NCBI GenBank assembly: GCA_016839655.1
Contig: JAEOTW010000075.1
Span: 1-6,685, forward strand
Direction of reading: 5' to 3'
Origin: Promethearchaeota archaeon
GTDB taxonomy: Archaea > Asgardarchaeota > Lokiarchaeia > Sigynarchaeales > SOKP01
Length of the DNA stretch: 6,685 bases
Shown: in pieces, positions 1-5,469 of the stretch
Layout: each line of letters begins with the position of its first letter
Position numbering within the stretch: position 1 is the stretch's first letter
Translations under genes and position numbers: made by a program
Notes under the pieces: model-generated
Told to the model about the DNA's origin: nothing
Database searches by the model: none
The model's input: only the letters and a program-made list of their open reading frames with translations

Positions 1-5
1 TCAAA

Positions 6-581
6 ATGGTAAATCGATGCAGATGGGCAGGAAATGACGAACAAATGATCTCTTACCATGATCTTGAATGGGGTAGTCCAGTACATGATGATCAGCTTCT
101 CTTTGAGTTTTTAATTTTAGAAGGTGCGCAAGCGGGTTTAAGCTGGAGTACAATTCTAAAAAAGCGTGAAAATTATAGGAAAGCATTCGATGACTTCAAT
201 TATAACAAAATTGCGAAGTACACTGAACAGAGGGTTGAAAAACTTATGGAAAATGAAGGCATTATTAGGAATAGACTTAAGATTGAAGCTGTTATTACAA
301 ACGCTAAAGCTTTTTTAAACGTTCAGAAAGAGTTCGGTTCATTTGACAAATATATATGGAAATTTGTTAATTATAAAACAATTGATAATAAGTTTAAAGA
401 ACTTTCAGAACTTCCGTCAAAGACTGAAGGATCAGAACAGATGAGTAAAGATTTAAAGAAACGAGGATTCAAGTTTGTTGGTCCCACAATATGCTACGCT
501 TTTATGCAAGCCGTAGGAATGGTAAATGATCACGTTCAAAACTGTTATAGATATGAGGAAGTAAATTCATTCATAAAATGA
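6..581 (+). CDS. tag: DNA-3-methyladenine glycosylase I
   Basis: Base-excision repair enzyme that cleaves the N-glycosidic bond of 3-methyladenine in alkylated DNA, acting in the cytoplasm. The 191-residue product is close in length to E. coli Tag (187) and collinear with it from end to end. The four zinc ligands of the Tag 'zinc snap' can be seen: C5 and H18 near the N terminus, H176 and C180 near the C terminus (NDHVQNC). The base-pocket residues also match: Y17, W22, E39 in LEGAQAGLSW, and W47. The LKKRENYR block and the KKRGFKFVGPTICYAFMQA block are family signatures. The ATG lies only 5 bases from the window edge, so its ribosome binding site cannot be judged; alignment to the family supports this start. 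A T-rich tract follows the stop. The gene is bacterial in type, so ancient acquisition by transfer is plausible but unproven. Identification is very secure. Confidence 0.97.
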   Translation: MVNRCRWAGNDEQMISYHDLEWGSPVHDDQLLFEFLILEGAQAGLSWSTILKKRENYRKAFDDFNYNKIAKYTEQRVEKLMENEGIIRNRLKIEAVITNAKAFLNVQKEFGSFDKYIWKFVNYKTIDNKFKELSELPSKTEGSEQMSKDLKKRGFKFVGPTICYAFMQAVGMVNDHVQNCYRYEEVNSFIK

Positions 582-599
582 TTCTTTTTTTATTCTTTT
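582..599 (+). terminator. Oligo-T terminator after tag
   Basis: Immediately after the tag stop codon the + strand reads a T-rich run including seven consecutive T (585-591) and a further T4 (596-599). There is no GC-rich hairpin. Archaeal RNA polymerase terminates at such oligo-T tracts, so this probably ends the tag transcript and separates it from the next gene, which has its own TATA box. Confidence 0.45.
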
Positions 600-650
600 C
601 CATCCTTTTTCAAAATTTTAAGATAAAAGTGTATTGGGAATTATTGAGAA

Positions 651-658
651 TTTAATAA
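651..658 (+). promoter_or_regulatory. Candidate TATA box for the zinc microprotein
   Basis: TTTAATAA preceded by a purine-rich GAGAA stretch, fitting an archaeal BRE/TATA element. A start about 26 bases downstream (near 680) would give a leader of about 19 bases that still contains the GGTGA site at 691-695. It lies between the tag T-tract and the small gene, which supports independent transcription. The region is AT-rich, so chance matches are common. Confidence 0.4.
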
Positions 659-690
659 GAACATTTTTATTCTTTTAAAGAAGAATGTAA

Positions 691-695
691 GGTGA
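691..695 (+). promoter_or_regulatory. Shine-Dalgarno site of the zinc microprotein
   Basis: GGTGA, within AAGGTGA, matches the GGAGGTGAT complement of the 16S rRNA 3' end and sits 3 bases before the ATG at 699. It supports both the reality and the start of a gene that would be too short for most ORF filters. None of the TTG-start genes in this window has a comparable site. Confidence 0.6.
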
Positions 696-698
696 ATA

Positions 699-872
699 AT
701 GAGGTGCGAAGGATGCCTTCACCAAGAAAATTTGTACATGTGCTTCTTCACAGATAAGAATAAAGAAGTGTATTTATGTGCCAAATGCCTTGGTAAGATG
801 CTATTAGAGGATCCTTCACCAGCAATATATAATATGAGCAAGCTTGCTTATACTTGGAAAAAAACAGATTAA
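699..872 (+). CDS. Small CxxC/CxxC zinc-binding protein
   Basis: A 57-residue protein of unknown role. It begins MRCEGC and carries a second pair in LCAKCLGKM, so four cysteines (C3, C6, C27, C30) form a treble-clef-like or ribbon zinc site; a fifth cysteine is at C15. The pattern of an N-terminal CxxC, a beta hairpin with a charged turn (TDKNKE), then LCxxC and a helix resembles the N-terminal zinc module of McsA-type proteins and other bacterial zinc microproteins, but it has no second module and no UVR domain. The ATG is supported by a GGTGA ribosome binding site at 691-695 and a TATA-like box at 651-658. The stop is only 5 bases from the convergent stop of the HAD gene. No membrane segment or signal peptide. 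Possible roles include nucleic-acid binding, protein interaction or zinc carriage; none can be chosen from sequence. That it is a gene is likely; its function is unknown. Confidence 0.75.
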   Translation: MRCEGCLHQENLYMCFFTDKNKEVYLCAKCLGKMLLEDPSPAIYNMSKLAYTWKKTD

Positions 873-877
873 AAAAA
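858..877 (-). terminator. Oligo-T terminator of the HAD gene
   Basis: On the minus strand the HAD stop codon is followed at once by T7 (877-871) and, after six bases, a second T7 (864-858). Such tracts terminate archaeal transcription. The second tract lies inside the last codons of the convergent zinc microprotein, where it encodes lysines, so the 3' ends of the two genes interlock. Confidence 0.5.
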
Positions 878-1597
878 TTAAAGTAATGGTTTTAAATCAG
901 ATAAGGTTCCTTTAAATGTGGGTTCTGGAATTTCAGGGCCTAATTTTTTATTATTATTGGTTATAAGAAAAGTTTTCATTCCTAACTTTCCAGCTATTAT
1001 ATCGTGATCCTCATCACCGATCATTAAACAATTTTCGGCACTATAACCAAGTCTATTAACAATCTGTTCATAGTATATTAAATGTATTAAAGATTTGGTG
1101 GCACAACTGTTTTCAATGCTGGTTATTAAACGGTAAGGAAAATCAGCTACATCAGCCCATTCAAGACGTTGTTCAATAGCAGTTCTTGGCAGAACTGGCA
1201 TTGTAGCAATTACTAAATCATATCCTTTATCGAATGCTGCTTGAACAACCTCTCTTGCCTCAGGTTTTCGTCGAGCACAATGTTTCAATTTTTGAAATCT
1301 ATTTTTATAGAAATCGTCAAAGTAGGGTTCAATCTCTTCACGAGAATACCCTTCTATGGGAAAGAAGTGTTTTGCATATACTTCTTCGTTTGTAATATGA
1401 CCATTATTTCTTTCAACGGCTTTAGAAGCCTTAAGTATCTTTGAAATAAACTTTCTTGGAGCTATGTTTAAAGTGGCAACACTTTCTGCGAGAAGGTTCA
1501 AATATTGAGGGATAAACTTATCTAGATCTATTTCTAGAAGTGTTTTATCGAGATCAAAAAGAATCGCTTTAATATTATCATCCAATCTTTCGGTCAT
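878..1597 (-). CDS. HAD-superfamily hydrolase (probable phosphatase)
   Basis: A 239-residue soluble haloacid-dehalogenase-fold enzyme, most likely a phosphomonoesterase. All four HAD motifs are present: motif I FDLDKTLL with nucleophile D15 and acid/base D17; motif II T132 in VIATMPVLPR; motif III K168 in ATKSL; motif IV GDEDHD with D195 and D199 for Mg2+. Residues about 20-105 between motifs I and II are helical and form a C1-type cap, as in phosphoglycolate phosphatase and beta-phosphoglucomutase relatives; the cap sets substrate choice, so the substrate cannot be named. K18 replaces the usual Gly or Asn in DxD(G/N)T, a substitution also seen in other HAD proteins. The ATG at 1597 leaves ten residues before the first core strand, a normal length. 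Upstream on this strand is only a weak AAGAAG. The gene is convergent with the zinc microprotein and divergent from the arrestin-like gene. The superfamily is certain; the specific activity is not. Confidence 0.93.
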   Translation of the reverse strand: MTERLDDNIKAILFDLDKTLLEIDLDKFIPQYLNLLAESVATLNIAPRKFISKILKASKAVERNNGHITNEEVYAKHFFPIEGYSREEIEPYFDDFYKNRFQKLKHCARRKPEAREVVQAAFDKGYDLVIATMPVLPRTAIEQRLEWADVADFPYRLITSIENSCATKSLIHLIYYEQIVNRLGYSAENCLMIGDEDHDIIAGKLGMKTFLITNNNKKLGPEIPEPTFKGTLSDLKPLL

Positions 1598-1859
1598 CTT
1601 CTTAATATAATCGCTGCTTTTTGTATAATAATTATAATAAAAATTGAGGTTATTTACTTTTTGACAATTTAATAATTTTGACTCAAACGTACGAACAATT
1701 CCAACAAATTCTCCAAAACGTTAACATTATTGAGAAAATTCCTAGGAGTCTAGCTAAAATACTTAAATCCATAAGTCTTAACAAATAATAATAAAAAATT
1801 TTTATAAAAGTCTATCTTTTAATAAATAAAATTAAGAAAATAATTAACATTATATCTGT
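1598..1859. promoter_or_regulatory. Divergent intergenic region, HAD gene / arrestin-like gene
   Basis: This 262-base AT-rich spacer separates divergently transcribed genes and should hold both promoters. On the minus strand, AT runs between 1623 and 1645 (TTATTATAC and flanks) sit at a suitable distance for a TATA box of the HAD gene. On the plus strand, TTTTTATAAAAG at 1799-1810 is the best TATA candidate for the arrestin-like gene and would give a leader of about 30 bases. Two direct copies of TTTTGAC begin at 1659 and 1676. A short inverted repeat, ACTTA/TAAGT, lies at 1761-1776. I see no coding sequence and no convincing RNA gene or riboswitch. The individual elements are weak because the whole spacer is rich in A and T. 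Confidence 0.35.
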
Positions 1860-3077
1860 TTGGATTTGGCAAAGCTAGAATTAAATGATTTAAATAACGG
1901 TTCGGTATTTATCGGAGATAAATTAAATATTAGGGCGCTATATAATTTCGAAGAAGACTCTGAAATTTTATGGAGCGGTGTTGGATTAATAACAAATCCT
2001 CCATGCAATAAGGAACTCCAAGTTTCAAAGGAAGAAATATTCTCAAAAGGGCATTTTGAATCGGGTGAGTATATTCGTGAAAAATCTCTTCTAATAAAGA
2101 GTAATGTTGTTCCAACAATAAAAAATAGAAATCTAAATTATCATCTAAAGCTTATTTTAAGACAACCAAATCCAATTAATCCAGAGGATGATTTGATCGT
2201 TAATAAAACTCATAACATTGAAATAAAAGCTAGAAATGCAGGTTTTGGGGTGAAGACACCAAATCCAATTTCATTTTCAATTTCTGGATTAAATATCCTT
2301 TTAACTAAAGATGTTTTTAAACCAGGAGAAACAATCAAGATAGGGTATACATCAGAAGAACTGAAACAACTTGAAGTAAGATTACTTCAAAACTCGAATT
2401 TGGTTTGTTATTGTGAAGCATATGGCCAAAATTGTAGAAAAGTAGAAGAACTCCCACCTGCAATTGCCGGAGATGTAAAAACTCAAAATTTTGAAAAAGA
2501 TTTTGTGCTATTAAAAGTCCCTGAAGTAGCTGAACCCAGTCATGATTATTTATGGTCTCCATCAGAAAAAGAATATTGGGGTTTTAAGTATGGAGATTAC
2601 ACAAAATGGAGCCTCCTTGTACTTGGAAAAAAGAAACCTGAATTTGGGCAAGAAATGATTAAACTAGAAGTGCCAATTACTATTACGAGAGGTCCCATTT
2701 CAGAAAAAAAGGGGGCTGTAGATTTATTTGCAGAAGGTACTGGTGGTGCTTCTTCTGTATTCGATGGACTCTCAAAATTTCAAAAAACCTATAAAGTAAT
2801 CTCAATAGATTCTGATATCGATAAATACATTTTAAGAATAAAAAACATATCAAAAGAAGATCTTAAAGGAGTTTCTGTTAATATCACAGGACTTCAAGAA
2901 GGATTATTCGAGACTAGTCCTCATTTAACTGGTTTTAATACATGGAAAAAAGGAGAAGAGAAAGAAATTATCTATAAGTCTAAACAAAATATTACTGCTT
3001 TAATCTCGATTTTGGAAGATAATAGTCAACAAAGAATTCGGATTCAATCTCCTGTCTCAGAGGCTAGTTTTTTTTGA
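1860..3077 (+). CDS. Arrestin-like multi-domain beta-sandwich protein
   Basis: A 405-residue soluble, mostly beta protein without signal peptide or membrane helix. Residues 5-125 fit an arrestin N domain: strand, GDKLNIRALY, a Trp-containing strand (ILWSGVGLI), then GEYIREKSLLIKSNVVPTI and NLNYHLKLILRQ, matching the 'pG.y.fpF...lP.s....i.Y.l.v' layout of arrestin_N. Residues 137-277 fit an arrestin C domain: a strand then DVFKPGETIKIGY, a second LLQNS strand, VLLKVPEVAEPSHDY, Y247/W250 with LLVLGK, and the closing strand LEVPITI. A linker at 281-310 leads to a third, Ig-like beta domain at 312-397 (YILRIKNIS, LKGVSVNI). C183, C185 and C192 cluster in the C domain and could bind metal. The start is TTG; an in-frame stop at 1845-1847 and the lack of ATG or GTG nearby leave little choice. 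Arrestin folds include Vps26, alpha-arrestins and bacterial Spo0M. An adaptor role beside the convergent receptor gene is inference. Other beta-sandwich families remain possible. Confidence 0.6.
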   Translation: MDLAKLELNDLNNGSVFIGDKLNIRALYNFEEDSEILWSGVGLITNPPCNKELQVSKEEIFSKGHFESGEYIREKSLLIKSNVVPTIKNRNLNYHLKLILRQPNPINPEDDLIVNKTHNIEIKARNAGFGVKTPNPISFSISGLNILLTKDVFKPGETIKIGYTSEELKQLEVRLLQNSNLVCYCEAYGQNCRKVEELPPAIAGDVKTQNFEKDFVLLKVPEVAEPSHDYLWSPSEKEYWGFKYGDYTKWSLLVLGKKKPEFGQEMIKLEVPITITRGPISEKKGAVDLFAEGTGGASSVFDGLSKFQKTYKVISIDSDIDKYILRIKNISKEDLKGVSVNITGLQEGLFETSPHLTGFNTWKKGEEKEIIYKSKQNITALISILEDNSQQRIRIQSPVSEASFF

Positions 3078-5334
3078 TTTGGATCAATTTTTTTCGCATT
3101 GGTTGAAATATTTCTTTTTGAATTAAATTGAGAATTGTTTCGGCATCATTTACTCGAATTTCTTTCATTTTATCATACAAGGATAAAACAAGGAAATTAT
3201 CTGTATTTTTTTCTTTCATTATCTTCACAGCTTTATTTATCATTATATGTTCTTCTGAAGTAAGTTTTTTTGTATGATTTACCAATTTTAATGGGGAAAT
3301 TAAGGATATATGAAGATGAGCATCAAGAAGGTCCCCCATCCCTTTAAATTGAGTTATATCTCCATTAAAATCTACAAATAAATGTCCAAATTTTTCTTCG
3401 ATATCGTACAATAGAGCATTCAATGAATTCAAAAAATCTTGAGAAGGATTCTTCGCCATTATCAGAATTATCCTAATGTTTTTATAATCTGACATTAAAA
3501 TTTTTGAATTCTGGTAATCCAACTTGAGACTTCGAGTTTGTTCTTCCGCTTCTGTTAATTCAATTCCAAAAGCGCGTACAGCTTGTAAGAATCCAGATAT
3601 CAATGCACTATCTATATTCTTACCTTTAAAAAATTGTTCATAGACAGTTAATCCAGAATTTTTCTCAGAGAGAATAACATTATGTAGACTTAATGCATCT
3701 GTGAATTTATTATACTTTTTTTGTTTATTTGCAACTAGAATCCTTCTTTTTCTCTTTACTAAAACATATCCTGAGATACTCACCACCAAAATAATAAAAA
3801 CCGAAAATAAAATCTCTAAAATAATATTGAGTGGTATTCTAAAGGGAATAATAATTGAAAATTTTTGAGTTTTTGTACCTGCATCACTATTATTGAACCA
3901 AAATAAGTACGCTTTATATGTTCCTGGAACTGGATTTTGGGAGATATTAAAAGAAAATAAAGTTTCTTGAGATAGAACTTGTTTTGTTTCTCTAAATTCT
4001 TCATAACCTAATGCATCAATCAATACATAAGTTATATGCCCTTGAATAATAGGTGTTATAACTGAGAATTTTAATGTTTGCAATGGCTCGAACTCTGTTT
4101 TTTGAATATTTAAAGAAAAATCTATATCAGGAGAATAAGCATAGATTAACCAAGTGGCATCCTCTTTTATCGTATTATTCGAAATGAAAATATAGTTTTC
4201 AGTATAGTTAAGATCTAAGTTGTGGGTAATATCAAGTCCATCTCTATAAACTGAAAGATTATACCAACTTTTTGGGTAGCAAAATTTTATTGAATAGCTT
4301 GGAGATACTCTTATAAATTCAGGACTAATAGTCCATTTATTTTCCACATTTTCCCTTATTAATACTGAACCTTCCGAGAAAAGTAAATGGTTAAGAGCAA
4401 TATTATATTTAAAATTCATTTCTAAACTTAATGATAAATTATTTCTAATAACAATATTCAACATAACTCCAGATACAAAGAAATCAAGATTCTCAACAGA
4501 AAGCATTCCATTTCCTAGTTCCATTCCGTCTGTTATAAAATATGTTTTTTCTCCAATTTTAGCCGTCATGTTAATTTCAGATGGAAAATATGTTCGATTG
4601 ACTTTCTGTTTTATCCTATGGAGAAACACATCTCCAGTCCTATTCTGCCATTCATCTAAAATATCATCATACTTACACATAGATAATTTTGATGTTGGAT
4701 TATCATTATTAATATACCAGTAATATCTATCATTCCAGCTTATTCCTGTTCCATCAAGCACTAAACAATATAATCCTGAAGATAAATAGACTGGAGATTG
4801 AAATGATTGCTTATTCCATTGAGGGATTCCTTCTGTCATATTTATTATTATGGGCATACTGTAAATTACTCCATTAGGTCTGCTAAGATTGGAATCCCAT
4901 CCCTCTATTCGAATATATACGGGTACGGGGGATGTAGTTTTAATCGTTTTATACCCAAATATCTCTACCGAATAGACTAATGTAGGTTCAGTAATATTCA
5001 TTTGCATCCCTAAAATCTCAATGTTATTACCTCTTATAGTCTCGAATCCAGTTGCCTCTTCTTCAATTATCTTTATTTCAGAATTCATCTTAATACTAGT
5101 AAAATTAAGGTCTATATCGGTTAATGTCCAATTTGGAGAAGGGAGATCAATAAGTACTGAAGGAGAATTTTCCTTTATACCATAAATTTCTGAAAACTCA
5201 ATCATTTGAAAATCTGAAGAAATTACTAAAGAATCACTGTTTTCCTGAGCATAGCAATAGCTAATATTATGAATTAGGCTAATTACAAAAACAGCTGATA
5301 TAAAAATAATATATTTTTTCCTTGTTATCTCCAA
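3064..5334 (-). CDS. Receptor-like type I membrane protein with cytosolic longin-like domain
   Basis: A 756-residue protein of no named family. Residues 1-29 are a signal peptide (RKK, hydrophobic core 8-21, likely cleavage after YCYA). Residues 30-500 are extracellular and beta-rich: a jelly-roll-like domain at about 103-242 (SPVYLSSGLYCLVLDG, then W/Y-rich strands and GDVFLHRI; C190 and C220 could pair), a second beta region at 243-400, and an Ig-like domain at 404-496. Fourteen N-x-S/T sequons occur here, against one in the cytosolic part. A transmembrane helix at 502-526 is followed by the stop-transfer KRKRR. Residues 546-665 look longin-like: two strands (HNVILSEKNSGLTVYEQFF), helix IDSALISGFLQAVRAFGIEL, three strands to IRIILIMA, then a helix. 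The rest (668-756) is mostly helical and unassigned. The start is TTG; no upstream ATG, GTG or TTG exists in frame, and the signal peptide begins here. The gene follows two GTPase genes but has its own TATA box. A surface sensor coupled to a GTPase is inference. Confidence 0.8.
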   Translation of the reverse strand: MEITRKKYIIFISAVFVISLIHNISYCYAQENSDSLVISSDFQMIEFSEIYGIKENSPSVLIDLPSPNWTLTDIDLNFTSIKMNSEIKIIEEEATGFETIRGNNIEILGMQMNITEPTLVYSVEIFGYKTIKTTSPVPVYIRIEGWDSNLSRPNGVIYSMPIIINMTEGIPQWNKQSFQSPVYLSSGLYCLVLDGTGISWNDRYYWYINNDNPTSKLSMCKYDDILDEWQNRTGDVFLHRIKQKVNRTYFPSEINMTAKIGEKTYFITDGMELGNGMLSVENLDFFVSGVMLNIVIRNNLSLSLEMNFKYNIALNHLLFSEGSVLIRENVENKWTISPEFIRVSPSYSIKFCYPKSWYNLSVYRDGLDITHNLDLNYTENYIFISNNTIKEDATWLIYAYSPDIDFSLNIQKTEFEPLQTLKFSVITPIIQGHITYVLIDALGYEEFRETKQVLSQETLFSFNISQNPVPGTYKAYLFWFNNSDAGTKTQKFSIIIPFRIPLNIILEILFSVFIILVVSISGYVLVKRKRRILVANKQKKYNKFTDALSLHNVILSEKNSGLTVYEQFFKGKNIDSALISGFLQAVRAFGIELTEAEEQTRSLKLDYQNSKILMSDYKNIRIILIMAKNPSQDFLNSLNALLYDIEEKFGHLFVDFNGDITQFKGMGDLLDAHLHISLISPLKLVNHTKKLTSEEHIMINKAVKIMKEKNTDNFLVLSLYDKMKEIRVNDAETILNLIQKEIFQPMRKKLIQIKKN
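3068..3094 (+). terminator. Oligo-T tracts ending the arrestin-like gene
   Basis: T8 (3068-3075) runs into the TGA stop of the arrestin-like gene, and T7 (3088-3094) follows 13 bases later. These fit archaeal oligo-T termination. On the other strand the same bases encode lysine codons at the C terminus of the convergent membrane protein, so terminator and coding sequence are shared. Confidence 0.45.
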
Positions 5335-5469
5335 GATTCTTATACCATCTAAAACATGAAAAACACTATTTATATAATTTTGTCTATTTTTATCCTTTTG
5401 TCAAAATCATTTCTAACAGAAATTTTAAAAGTTTAGAGAATAAAAGAGATTTAATCATAGGTACTATAT
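5335..5469 (-). other. Gap between the MglA-like and receptor-like genes
   Basis: A 135-base AT-rich spacer. It contains stop codons in the receptor frame (the last TGA directly precedes the final 22 sense codons before the TTG), T-rich runs such as CTTTTATTCT on the minus strand that may end the upstream transcript, and the TATA box at 5367-5377. An open frame on the opposite strand crosses it but has no coding character. Confidence 0.5.
5367..5377 (-). promoter_or_regulatory. TATA box of the receptor-like gene
   Basis: The minus strand reads TTATATAAATA here, a strong archaeal TATA match, preceded by an A-rich stretch (GACAAAA) suited to a BRE. Its centre is about 38 bases before the TTG at 5334, so initiation about 26 bases downstream gives a leader of about 12 bases. 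No good Shine-Dalgarno site fits; GATGG in that leader is the nearest. It lies in the 135-base gap after the MglA-like gene, implying separate or additional transcription of the receptor-like gene. Confidence 0.55.

Noticed and set aside
1..186. Minus-strand open frame inside tag
   Set aside because: Antisense to a clear Tag protein.
546..699. Possible tag and zinc microprotein operon
   Set aside because: A T7-containing tract directly follows tag, and the small gene has its own TATA-like box and leader, so separate transcription is more likely.
1241..1444. Plus-strand open frame inside the HAD gene
   Set aside because: Antisense to a gene with all HAD motifs; no ribosome binding site or family signature.
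1659..1682. Two direct TTTTGAC copies 17 bases apart as a possible operator
   Set aside because: Only seven bases each in AT-rich DNA, with no third copy or symmetry; chance is a sufficient explanation.
1761..1776. ACTTA/TAAGT inverted repeat as a hairpin or operator
   Set aside because: Five-base arms of A/T-rich sequence are too weak to support a structure or protein site.
1930..2562. Minus-strand open frames (1930-2118, 2335-2562) inside the arrestin-like gene
   Set aside because: Short antisense frames without motifs; the plus-strand reading is continuous and coherent.
3816..4004. Alternative minus-strand frame inside the receptor-like gene
   Set aside because: Same strand but out of frame with a continuous 756-residue reading that spans the transmembrane helix; no evidence of frameshift or recoding.
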